From contig CAYZEE010000013.1 in assembly GCA_964477485.1 (NCBI GenBank), positions 1 through 23,726 on the forward strand: a DNA stretch of 23,726 bases, written 5' to 3'. The position numbers were made by a program, and so were the translations under genes. The notes under the pieces were generated by a model. It made no database searches and was not told the origin of the DNA. It worked only from the letters and a program-made list of their open reading frames with translations. How positions within the stretch are numbered: the first letter of the stretch is position 1; every line of letters begins with the position of its first letter. Positions 15,575-22,468 of the stretch are shown one piece after another. The DNA comes from CAYZEE01 sp964477485 (GTDB lineage: Bacteria; Patescibacteriota; Microgenomatia; Levybacterales; UBA12049).

Positions 15575-15583
15575 ATTATATCA
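15575..15583 (-). promoter_or_regulatory. Extended -10 promoter of lepA
   Basis: TGATATAAT on the minus strand with a perfect TATAAT at 15575-15580 and no clear -35. Six nt separate it from the ATG at 15568, so the transcript should begin at the start codon. Confidence 0.7.
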
Positions 15584-15610
15584 AATCCCATCCTAAGAAT
15601 ATCCTATAAG

Positions 15611-15639
15611 TTGTTTAAGGTTGGCCATTTTGCTATAAT
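15611..15639 (+). promoter_or_regulatory. Promoter of the 15648 gene
   Basis: TTGTTT (15611-15616), 17-nt spacer ending in TGC, perfect TATAAT (15634-15639). The ATG follows 8 nt later. It is divergent from the lepA promoter within a 79-nt space. Confidence 0.7.
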
Positions 15640-15647
15640 TCTTCCCC

Positions 15648-15968
15648 ATGTCATCTATTTTTGAAAGAATCTTGGGTCGGGGAAATGAAAAAGAGGGCCT
15701 GTCAATTCTTGCTGAAAATCTTATAAGATATAAACCCATATTATACTTGGGAGCAAAAAGATCGGTTTATGAAGAAGGAGAGAGAGAACCTGCTGTTATT
15801 GAAGAATTTGAGCGGCTTGGTTTTAAAATAGTTGAAATTGCTCCCGGAATGGATGTCACTCCACGGGTTCAAGATATCGGATTTTTTGCAGATCCTTCTT
15901 TTTTCCCCCAAGAAGCCAGAGACAAGAAATTAGCTCCCCCTACTAGATTCCATCCGTACTCTAGCTGA
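15648..15968 (+). CDS. Hypothetical protein, 106 residues
   Basis: Family not recognised. A short basic N-terminus (SSIFERILGRGNEKEG) precedes a compact alpha/beta-looking segment: YKPILYLGAKRSVYEEGE, then EEFERLGFKIVEIAPGMDVTPRV and DIGFFADPSFFP. No membrane helix, signal peptide or cysteine is present. The alternating hydrophobic strands (PILYLGA, FKIVEIAPG) suggest a small Rossmann-like half-domain that might bind a nucleotide or partner, but no catalytic motif is clear. It has a good promoter and stands alone: the next gene starts 44 nt later after different-looking sequence. It is real because of the promoter-ATG geometry and an open frame with normal composition. Confidence 0.65.
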   Translation: MSSIFERILGRGNEKEGLSILAENLIRYKPILYLGAKRSVYEEGEREPAVIEEFERLGFKIVEIAPGMDVTPRVQDIGFFADPSFFPQEARDKKLAPPTRFHPYSS

Positions 15969-16012
15969 TTTTATCACTAAAACCCACCCAAATTCCGGTC
16001 TTAATTTTGCCT

Positions 16013-16378
16013 ATGCGAGTAGTTAATTACTTTTTTATTGGTGCAATCTGTTTCTTTTTTGGTGGCGGATTCATGTATCTGGTCGATTCAACCTGGATCA
16101 ATGACAAGCTCCAGGCAAAGCAGGCTGGACTGGACAACAAGATGATCCGTTACTCTGATGCCATTGATGTCAGCCAGCAAATGGTCAACAATTGTTACGA
16201 TGCTTTCTACACAGTTTCAGAGTGCAACACAAAGGGTGGATGTGACTTCAAGTCTACTGTTGATTCGTTGACTGAACTCAACATTGAAAGAAAAATCTTG
16301 AGGCAGAAACTTGACCGGCTCTTGGATAGCCTACCCACCCCCATACCACCCAATTTTTCACCATCCAAAACCTTGTAA
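16013..16378 (+). CDS. Small single-pass membrane protein, unknown function
   Basis: 121 residues from the ATG at 16013 (an in-frame TTG at 16007 is possible). One hydrophobic helix (about 5-24, YFFIGAICFFFGGGFMYLV) anchors a polar domain rich in D, N, K and Q. That domain has three cysteines (NNCYDAF, SECNTKGGC), a helical segment ELNIERKILRQKLDRLLDSL and a proline-rich end. A weak -10 (CTTAAT, 16000-16005) lies 7 nt before the ATG. By eye, codon choice is less AT-rich than in the glycan cluster (CAG, CTC, GAC and AAG are frequent), like the pyr genes that converge on it. No family was recognised. Confidence 0.6.
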   Translation: MRVVNYFFIGAICFFFGGGFMYLVDSTWINDKLQAKQAGLDNKMIRYSDAIDVSQQMVNNCYDAFYTVSECNTKGGCDFKSTVDSLTELNIERKILRQKLDRLLDSLPTPIPPNFSPSKTL

Positions 16379-16434
16379 GATCTCTCTCCAATGGCGATAA
16401 TATTTTTGAAAAGTCGTTCTTGAAGAACTCGTGG

Positions 16435-17559
16435 TTAAGTGATTCTGTTAGGATGGTCAGAACCTACAATTTCATTGATGTCTCTAATTCCTTCTCGACT
16501 CATATATTCTACTAAGCCTCTGTTGATCCTACCTGGTAAAGAGGGGCCTTCACCTCTGATAGCAGTAACTACTTGAACTACTCTTGCACCTGCTTTAATT
16601 TTTTCTAGTGCAGTTTGAGCATCTTTTATACCACCAATTCCAACAATTTCCATTTTCCCTCCAGTTTCTCTATAAATGTGGGCAACTTTTTCTGTTGCCA
16701 TTCTTCTGAACTCTTCATTATCACCACTAAGTCCTCCTGCTGCATTTCTCCATTGCTCACCATATTGTGCTTTTAATTCTGGTCTTATCGTTGTATTTGT
16801 TGCAATGATTCCCGTTAGTCCATTATCTGCTACTACTTCGATAACATCGTTTACTGCTTCGTTTTCCAAATCTGGAGCAATTTTGACAAACAAAGGCTTT
16901 CTTCCACCCATCTCATCCATGGTCCCATTGACAGCTTGCACAATGTCAGTCAAGGGTCCTTTGTCTTGTAACTCCCTCAATCCAGGAGTGTTAGGTGATG
17001 AAACATTAATAACGAAATACGCAGCATCCTGGTATAAACGTCTAGCAACTACGGCGTGAGCTTCTGGTGCATCTTTTGGTTCTACATCCTTATTCTTTCC
17101 AAGACTAATGCCAATGGGAATACCACTTCCTCTATACTTTTCGAGATTATGAGCAACAACCTCCATACCTGAACTATTAAAACCCAATCTATTTAGTGCA
17201 ACTCCAGGACCTAACATAAACTGACGAGGCTTGTCATTGCCAGGTTGTGGATATTGCAACACAGAACCTACTTCTACTCCAGAGAATCCCAATTGATGAA
17301 GACCTCTTACGGCACGCCCTGCTTTATCCCAACCCGCACCTACTATCACAGGGTTATCAAGCTCAACGCCTCCAAGCACAACGCTTAATCTGTCATCTGT
17401 AAATCTTCGTCTATGATCAGCAAATTGTTCTAGGAGTTTGAGAGTAAATGGAGTTGCCTCAGCAAGATGGAGTGCTTCCCTTGCCCTTACATGCCAGGTC
17501 TCAGAATCTAATCTATCAAGTGCGGGACTTACTATGTCTCTAAATATTTCTTTTGCCAT
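16435..17559 (-). CDS. pyrD: Dihydroorotate dehydrogenase, class 2 (quinone-dependent type)
   Basis: FMN enzyme that oxidises dihydroorotate to orotate, the fourth step to UMP. Class 2 features are clear. There is an N-terminal helical extension (about 1-50) of the kind that forms the quinone tunnel and membrane contact. Motifs are GWDKAGRAV (76-84), NRLGFNSSG (123-131), GISLGKNKD (150-158), NVSSPNTPGLR (185-195) with the catalytic serine S188 where class 1 enzymes have cysteine, FVKIAPD with K226, ATNTT (253-257), AGGLSG and VGIGGI. The length of 374 residues is slightly above usual. Arginine clearly outnumbers lysine, unlike the lysine-rich proteins of the first cluster. It is last in the pyrFECD operon, 12 nt after pyrC, with no ribosome-binding site seen. 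Confidence 0.96.
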   Translation of the reverse strand: MAKEIFRDIVSPALDRLDSETWHVRAREALHLAEATPFTLKLLEQFADHRRRFTDDRLSVVLGGVELDNPVIVGAGWDKAGRAVRGLHQLGFSGVEVGSVLQYPQPGNDKPRQFMLGPGVALNRLGFNSSGMEVVAHNLEKYRGSGIPIGISLGKNKDVEPKDAPEAHAVVARRLYQDAAYFVINVSSPNTPGLRELQDKGPLTDIVQAVNGTMDEMGGRKPLFVKIAPDLENEAVNDVIEVVADNGLTGIIATNTTIRPELKAQYGEQWRNAAGGLSGDNEEFRRMATEKVAHIYRETGGKMEIVGIGGIKDAQTALEKIKAGARVVQVVTAIRGEGPSLPGRINRGLVEYMSREGIRDINEIVGSDHPNRIT

Positions 17560-17571
17560 ATATTTATTTCG

Positions 17572-18651
17572 TCAAGATAATTGTGTTCTTGGATAAACAA
17601 TCCTGCCCATTGCTGGATGTTGAATATCCTCCCCATCAAAGACCACATTTCCTCTAAGAACCACCTTTACTATCCTGCCCGTTACACGCATTCCTTCAAA
17701 AGAAGTCCATCCTGCTTTTGTTTTCAGATTTCTAGAATCAACCACATAGCTATGTTTCAAATCCACTTCAGTATAAGTATCTGGCGTCTCCCTTATATCA
17801 AATATTCTTCTTGGATTTGTTGAAGTTAATTCTACCAATCTATCAAGAGACAATCTTCCTTCCTCAACCGCAGTCAACATAAGAGGTAGAGTCGTCTCTA
17901 ATCCTGGGACTCCAAATGGCGGTTTTTCTGAATTCAGTTTTTCTTCTATTGAATGAGGGGCATGATCTGAGGCAATCATATCGATCACATCTAAGTTTGC
18001 CCACAAAGCCTGTTGATCTTTACTGGTTGCTAACGGTGGTCTCATAATTGCATACGGACCTTTATTTGCTACATCATTTTCTGTCATGAAGAGATGATGA
18101 CAACCAACCTCGCAAGTTACAGGTAACCCAGCCTCTTTTGCTTGTTTTACCATTAAAACCTCTTCCTCCGTTGCTAAATGACAAGCATGTAATCTTTGTC
18201 TATGTTTTTCGGCCAGGTCAATTGCTGTGTGCAAAGTTTTTCCCTCTGCATGAACCAAGATGGGTCGACTCTTTGGCCAGGTAGAGAAAATAGTTTCCAA
18301 ATCGTTTGGGTCTTCAACAAGAAGCGGACCAGTTGTGTGGTTCATATAAACTTTAAGCCCAAAGACCTGATCTTTAACTACTTCAAAATTTCGACTTCCT
18401 TCAGCAGTGGCCCCAAAGTGGAAACCAACATCACAATAGATTCTATTACCGGCTAATTCAGTTTTTCTTTGCAATGCTTCAGGAGATATTGTCGGTTCTG
18501 GATTATTAGGCATATCAAATAGCGTAGTATACCCACCAGCTATCGCTGCCATCGTACCTGTTTCGAAGTCTTCCTTGTGTGTAGCGCCTGGTTCTCTGAG
18601 GTGAACGTGAGGATCAACCAAACCTGGTAAAGTTACAAGCTCTTTGTTCAT
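17572..18651 (-). CDS. pyrC: Dihydroorotase (CAD-like type)
   Basis: Zinc amidohydrolase that closes carbamoyl-aspartate to dihydroorotate. Metal and substrate residues read in order: H15 and H17 with R19 in DPHVHLREPG, N49 in MPNN, the probable carboxylated lysine K100 in GLKVYMN, H134 in VHAEG, H158 in ACHLA, and D229 in ASDHAPH, followed by KPPFGVPGLET. The start GLVDPHVHLREPGATHKEDF resembles the dihydroorotase domain of CAD more than the E. coli-type enzyme. At 359 residues it lacks the extra N-terminal beta sandwich of longer bacterial PyrC proteins. It is third in the pyr operon, 11 nt after pyrE. Confidence 0.94.
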   Translation of the reverse strand: MNKELVTLPGLVDPHVHLREPGATHKEDFETGTMAAIAGGYTTLFDMPNNPEPTISPEALQRKTELAGNRIYCDVGFHFGATAEGSRNFEVVKDQVFGLKVYMNHTTGPLLVEDPNDLETIFSTWPKSRPILVHAEGKTLHTAIDLAEKHRQRLHACHLATEEEVLMVKQAKEAGLPVTCEVGCHHLFMTENDVANKGPYAIMRPPLATSKDQQALWANLDVIDMIASDHAPHSIEEKLNSEKPPFGVPGLETTLPLMLTAVEEGRLSLDRLVELTSTNPRRIFDIRETPDTYTEVDLKHSYVVDSRNLKTKAGWTSFEGMRVTGRIVKVVLRGNVVFDGEDIQHPAMGRIVYPRTQLS

Positions 18652-18662
18652 CGTTGAAAAGT

Positions 18663-19349
18663 TTAGGTAATTCTAAGAAACTCATTTAGTGCCCCTAGCC
18701 TTTGCATTGCATCCCTATACTTGGCTTGGTCTACCTTACCAACTCTTGCATAAAAGTCGAGCATCCGATTCATCGTCAAGGCCGAATGAAGAGTAAATCC
18801 TGCTGTTGCTAATTGTTGTTGGCCACCTTGTTCTCTGTCAATTAGAACGACAACATCGTTTACTTTTACTCCCTGTCCTGTAAGGATGCTTGCTGCTTCG
18901 AGTTTAGAATCAGCCCTAGTTACCAGGTCATCAATCAATACTGCTACTTTCCCCCTATCCGAATCCTGCAATCCGTCTATCTTGGCCCCAGTGCCATTAG
19001 CTTTGTCGTCAGTTCTTGGAGTTATCATACCTACACCCAGCCTGTCAGATAATGAAGACACAAGTGGTGTTGCTGCTGTTGGAATATCAGCAAGTAAATC
19101 AAACCCTAAGGGTTGAACTAACTCTTGATATACGTCCACTGCTGCTGTTTTTGCTTCTGGAAATCTTCTAAGAATTCTCAAGTCTATATAAACGGGGGAT
19201 AGCGGAGCTTCTGGACTTTTATCATGGAGTTTTAACCGAAAGTCGCCAAACTTAATTGCGCCAATATCAAACAACTGTCCCGACAATCGTTCTTGTGCTT
19301 CTGTTAAACCTTCTGGATGTTGTGGTTCTCCTCTTTGTGCTTCAAGCAT
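18663..19349 (-). CDS. pyrE: Orotate phosphoribosyltransferase
   Basis: Transfers phosphoribose from PRPP to orotate to give OMP. The PRPP-binding loop is VAVLIDDLVTRADS (136-149) with the D140-D141 pair. SPVYIDLRILRRFPE (51-65) and ADIPTAATPLVSSLSDRLG (87-105) match the substrate region, and a flexible loop RTDDKANGTGAK (112-123) replaces the more usual lysine-rich loop. 228 residues is normal. It has an AGGTAA ribosome-binding site overlapping the pyrF stop codon, with 4 nt between the genes, so it is tightly coupled to pyrF as in fused UMP synthases. No fusion is present: each gene has its own stop and start. Confidence 0.92.
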   Translation of the reverse strand: MLEAQRGEPQHPEGLTEAQERLSGQLFDIGAIKFGDFRLKLHDKSPEAPLSPVYIDLRILRRFPEAKTAAVDVYQELVQPLGFDLLADIPTAATPLVSSLSDRLGVGMITPRTDDKANGTGAKIDGLQDSDRGKVAVLIDDLVTRADSKLEAASILTGQGVKVNDVVVLIDREQGGQQQLATAGFTLHSALTMNRMLDFYARVGKVDQAKYRDAMQRLGALNEFLRIT

Positions 19350-19353
19350 ATTA

Positions 19354-20268
19354 TTACCTATATCTATTGATCTCTTCTCTTAATTGCTGTGCTGCTGTTC
19401 TGGCTGCTTGAGGAAAATCTGCACCTTTTGAAGCAAAGATTACTCCTCTCGATGAGTTTACAATCATTCCCCAGCCTCTAGAATCTTTTCCTGCCGTAAC
19501 TGTTGATTCTACTTCACCACCCTGAGCACCAATACCAGGCAATAATATAGGCATATCTCCAACAATTGCTCTTACTTCAGCAAGCTCTCTTGGATATGTT
19601 GCTCCAACTACAACGGCACAATTACCATTTTGGTTCCATGATTCTGCAACATTTCTTGCAATAGTTTGGTAAAGGGGTTCTTGTGCTTCACCAACTCTCA
19701 GGTCCTGAAACTCTCCTGCACCTGGATTTGAGGTTCTTGCCAATACAATTATCCCTTTGTCTTTTCTATCTAAGAATGGTTTCATTGCTTCTCTACCGAG
19801 ATATGGATGGACAGTTATTGCATCAACACCCAACTGATCAAATGCTGCTTCAACATATCCATTATTAGTATTTCCTATATCTGCTCGTTTCGCATCTAGA
19901 ATAACTGGAACATCAGGATAATTATCTTTTATATGTCTTATAGTTCTTGCTAATGCCCTTAATCCTTGGTCGCCTTGCGCTTCATAGAATGCAGCGTTTG
20001 GTTTGTATGCGCAAACTAAATCAGCAGTTGCATCAACAATTGCTTGGTTAAATCGAAATATTACTTTTTCTGTATGAGTGTCTTGCAAATTAGCTGCAAG
20101 GCTTGTGGTGGGGGTTCTATCTTTGAGAGCTTGGGGGATTTGTGAGTAATCAGAATCTAGACCTACACAAACAAAACTACCTTGAGACCAACGATTTTCT
20201 AATTTTGCAACGAATTCAGATTTCGGAGTTCCTAGCGGTTCTGGTGATTTTGGTCCTCGTTCTATCAT
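19354..20268 (-). CDS. pyrF: Orotidine 5'-phosphate decarboxylase, type 2
   Basis: Decarboxylates OMP to UMP, the last step of the pathway. TIM-barrel motifs are GLDSD (36-40), CAYKPNAAFYE (86-96) and the catalytic D125-A-K127-R128-A-D130 in LDAKRADIGNT. HPYLG, ARTSNPGAGEFQDL, LLPGIGAQGG and VNSSRGVIFAS follow. The 304-residue length, the AxKPN and TSNPGAG motifs place it in the longer type 2 family (as in mycobacteria and myxobacteria), not the short E. coli type. It is the first gene of the pyrFECD operon. The 58-nt leader with a hairpin makes it the likely point of control. Confidence 0.94.
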   Translation of the reverse strand: MIERGPKSPEPLGTPKSEFVAKLENRWSQGSFVCVGLDSDYSQIPQALKDRTPTTSLAANLQDTHTEKVIFRFNQAIVDATADLVCAYKPNAAFYEAQGDQGLRALARTIRHIKDNYPDVPVILDAKRADIGNTNNGYVEAAFDQLGVDAITVHPYLGREAMKPFLDRKDKGIIVLARTSNPGAGEFQDLRVGEAQEPLYQTIARNVAESWNQNGNCAVVVGATYPRELAEVRAIVGDMPILLPGIGAQGGEVESTVTAGKDSRGWGMIVNSSRGVIFASKGADFPQAARTAAQQLREEINRYR

Positions 20269-20294
20269 ATTAATTTTAATCTCAATTTAATAAT

Positions 20295-20319
20295 AAAAAT
20301 GCTGTCACTTTGGACAGCA
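20295..20319 (-). promoter_or_regulatory. Attenuator-like terminator hairpin in the pyr leader
   Basis: RNA TGCTGTC, loop CAAAGT, GACAGCA, then TTTTTATTATT. The 7-bp stem plus T-run has the form of an intrinsic terminator. It lies between the pyr promoter and pyrF, about 26 nt before the ATG. No PyrR-type binding loop was recognised and only about 8 nt of leader precede the stem. Confidence 0.6.
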
Positions 20320-20332
20320 GTAATTAATGAAG

Positions 20333-20361
20333 ATTATAGTGAATTTTCACAGCATTGTCAA
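20333..20361 (-). promoter_or_regulatory. Consensus promoter of the pyrFECD operon with operator-like palindrome
   Basis: Perfect TTGACA (20356-20361), exactly 17-nt spacer and perfect TATAAT (20333-20338). The spacer ends in GTGAAAATTCAC (20339-20350), with 5-base arms GTGAA/TTCAC around AA, a candidate repressor site. The expected start is near 20326. Confidence 0.85.
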
Positions 20362-20419
20362 TAGTTATTTTACCCGTAGTCAAGAGCTTTTCACTATTTT
20401 TCCTACCATATTTTCTTCG

Positions 20420-21568
20420 TCAGTTACTAACATTTAATTTGTTTAGAAGTTCCGGTAGCTCTTTGATTCTCAATATTTGTGTTTGATACTTTTCACCCAA
20501 CTTTAATTTAAAAATGATTTTGTCTCTCATTGGACCATCCAACACCATATAGTGGGCATAGGGTAGTATTGCCGATATTTGATTAACATCCATGACATCA
20601 CTTGGCCTGATTTTCTCATGATCTGTAACAAGTTTTGAAACTAAACTTGAGGAAATATCAATTGTAGGGATTTTTTTGAATTCTTCTGATAAGTAGAACT
20701 GGACAAGTCCAAAAAAATCTTCTGCCTGTTTTCCGTCCCTTTCCCACCACGATAAAGGTCTCCCCATAATATTCATTGCTTGAATTAACTCATCTGTCGA
20801 GACTTCCTTCTTGTATATTCTTTTTGCCAATAATGATGCTGCAACCTTCATAATCAAATTTCCTCTTCCAGCTAGTTCGAGTTGTAGTCTTGCATCAAAT
20901 TTCTCACCTTTTTTGTTGGCCTCTTGCCTAATTGCTTCCCAATCATCAGCTATGGATCGATTTGTTTTCTTCCTTTCTTCCAGCTCCTTCTTAGGAGGGT
21001 TTCCGTGGACACTAATTATATACGGGGTTTTCTTATCTAATTCTTCGATCGGATCTCCAAAAAATATATCCTTCCACGGTAGTGTTACCTCAGACTTTTT
21101 ATTTGTGTATGCATTCATTACTCGCTGTATCTGTAACTCTTCAACTCCGTGATGATAATGCACCGTAATACCTCTTGAGATTTGTGCTTGTAGCTCTCTT
21201 GCCTCATTTACAAGCCTTCCACCAGTTTCTATCTCAATGCCTTGATCGGCTTCTGGACACAATATTTTCTTTTTGTCAGTAAGGACCGTAATCTTTTCAA
21301 AAATATCTTCTCCCCATTGTCTTTCTTCTTTTGTAGCTGAACTGCTTTTAACCGCTTTCGTGAGACGCAGAATTACCCAAGTATCTAACCACAACAATGG
21401 AATGGATGGCTTAACAGTAGTTACTTTGAAAATGTAGGACCTTGGGATTAACCAGGTCTTGCCCTTGAGATTAGCCCCGCCTATATTTCCAGCTTGGCAC
21501 CGCTTTCTTAGTGTTTCTATGTTATCTCCGGTAATTTTTGAGACTTCGTCAATGGTTAAGTAGTTCAT
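20420..21568 (-). CDS. HTH-domain protein fused to a PIN-like nuclease domain
   Basis: 382 residues from ATG 21568. Residues 3-47 match an excisionase/MerR-type helix-turn-helix (YLTIDEVSKITG...LRKRCQAG...KGKTWLIPRSYI). The rest looks like a large PIN-like domain: strand and acidic residue LLWLDTWVILRLTKA (D62), an acidic patch CPEADQGIEIETGG (104-117), a helical middle and C-terminal RPSDVMDVNQISAILPYAHYMVLDG with D324, D327 and D344. That is the D...E...D-x2-D...D order and the SDxxDxxxxSxxLPY pattern of PIN-like RNases. It may be an RNA-cutting toxin or defence effector with its own DNA-binding head. An in-frame TTG at 21610 coincides with the -35 box; a GTG at 21574 is the leaderless alternative start. 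Confidence 0.65.
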   Translation of the reverse strand: MNYLTIDEVSKITGDNIETLRKRCQAGNIGGANLKGKTWLIPRSYIFKVTTVKPSIPLLWLDTWVILRLTKAVKSSSATKEERQWGEDIFEKITVLTDKKKILCPEADQGIEIETGGRLVNEARELQAQISRGITVHYHHGVEELQIQRVMNAYTNKKSEVTLPWKDIFFGDPIEELDKKTPYIISVHGNPPKKELEERKKTNRSIADDWEAIRQEANKKGEKFDARLQLELAGRGNLIMKVAASLLAKRIYKKEVSTDELIQAMNIMGRPLSWWERDGKQAEDFFGLVQFYLSEEFKKIPTIDISSSLVSKLVTDHEKIRPSDVMDVNQISAILPYAHYMVLDGPMRDKIIFKLKLGEKYQTQILRIKELPELLNKLNVSN

Positions 21569-21581
21569 ATCCACAACCAAT

Positions 21582-21610
21582 ATATTACCGATACCAGTAA
21601 CTTTTGTCAA
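21582..21610 (-). promoter_or_regulatory. Promoter of the HTH-PIN-like gene
   Basis: Perfect TTGACA (21605-21610), 17-nt spacer, TAATAT (21582-21587). A GTG codon begins 7 nt after the -10 box and the ATG 13 nt after. The box position rules out the longest open frame as the true start. Confidence 0.65.
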
Positions 21611-21720
21611 TGCAACATTTTCGAATTAAACAACAAAGGTATCTTTTGACCCAACTCTCTAGCCTCAAAATTTAATAGTGCCTGTGTCTGCTTCTGAAAA
21701 TAAAAATAGTGGTCTTGAGC

Positions 21721-21729
21721 TGTTATACT
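21721..21729 (+). promoter_or_regulatory. Extended -10 promoter of the terminase-like gene
   Basis: TGTTATACT with TATACT at 21724-21729 (5 of 6). The ATG at 21736 is 6 nt downstream, predicting a leaderless mRNA and excluding the in-frame ATG-type start at 21709 upstream of the box. Confidence 0.65.
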
Positions 21730-21735
21730 ATAAGT

Positions 21736-22434
21736 ATGAAAAAGGGCTTAACTTCAAGACAAAATACATTTGCCAAGCACGTTGCATCTGGAAATAGTGC
21801 TACTCAATCCGCAGTTTTAGCCGGATATTCCAAAAAATCGGCAAGATTTACAGCATCCAAATTGCTAACAAACACCAACATTTTACAACGTATTGAGGAA
21901 ATCTTTGATCAAGCTGGACTATCTGATGAAGCGCTTGTGAACAGGCTCAAGACCGCTATTGATGCAGGGATAGGTCAGAAAGCCAACAATAGCGATGCCC
22001 TCAAAGGCTTGAAACTAGCTTTTGAACTCAAAGGACGGCTGGACCACAAAGTTGAGATTGAAGCAACACAAGAGAGCGAGATTCATATGAAGTTATCTGC
22101 TATGAGTGAAGAGGAGCTAATGGATTACCTGAATTCGATGAATCAAAAAACCCAAGAAATAGTTGTTAGGATGAAGGAACGAAGGGAGAGAAAGGTGAAT
22201 GGAGACGATACCAAGGTATCTTATGCCAGCCCAAAGGTAGCGATTAAAGAAGAAATTGAGGACCAGCCAGGGGTGTTGGAGCCTCTTACACAAAGCGACC
22301 ATGTGCTAAAAGCAGTCGGTGTCCCTGCTGAACCAAGTCAACAAGTTAAACAACCAGTTTTACGCTTTAATGGCGACAATGCGGAAGCCAATGAAGATAA
22401 GCATTATCACCAGAAAATACATTATCCTGGTTAA
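21736..22434 (+). CDS. Terminase small subunit-like DNA-binding protein
   Basis: 232 residues from the leaderless ATG. Residues 4-60 (LTSRQNTFAKHVASGNSATQSAVLAGYSKKSARFTASKLLTNTNI) carry the Terminase_2 N-terminal pattern: LTxxQ-F...GN-ATQ-A-xAGYS-KSA...L. This is a helix-turn-helix that binds packaging sites in phage terminases. The middle is helical (about 65-150). The last 80 residues are polar, proline- and glutamate-rich and probably disordered, unlike classical small subunits. No large terminase, portal or capsid gene lies within the remaining 1.3 kb. It could be a phage remnant or a host-adopted DNA-binding protein. It is divergent from the HTH-PIN-like gene. Confidence 0.65.
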   Translation: MKKGLTSRQNTFAKHVASGNSATQSAVLAGYSKKSARFTASKLLTNTNILQRIEEIFDQAGLSDEALVNRLKTAIDAGIGQKANNSDALKGLKLAFELKGRLDHKVEIEATQESEIHMKLSAMSEEELMDYLNSMNQKTQEIVVRMKERRERKVNGDDTKVSYASPKVAIKEEIEDQPGVLEPLTQSDHVLKAVGVPAEPSQQVKQPVLRFNGDNAEANEDKHYHQKIHYPG

Positions 22435-22468
22435 AATTTAGTCTTGCCCAACATGAATTATTATTACT

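Noticed and set aside
16391..16434. Possible terminator after pyrD (GTTCTTGAAGAAC palindrome)
   Set aside because: The loop is too small for the full stem and only a short interrupted T-run follows; too weak to call.
20356..20419. Intrinsic terminator for the HTH-PIN-like gene before the pyr promoter
   Set aside because: No stem followed by a T-run is seen here; the only hairpin lies downstream of the pyr promoter and was assigned to the pyr leader.
21611..21735. Longer starts for the terminase-like gene (21709) and the HTH-PIN-like gene (21610)
   Set aside because: Both would start upstream of, or within, the promoter elements that fit the shorter starts.
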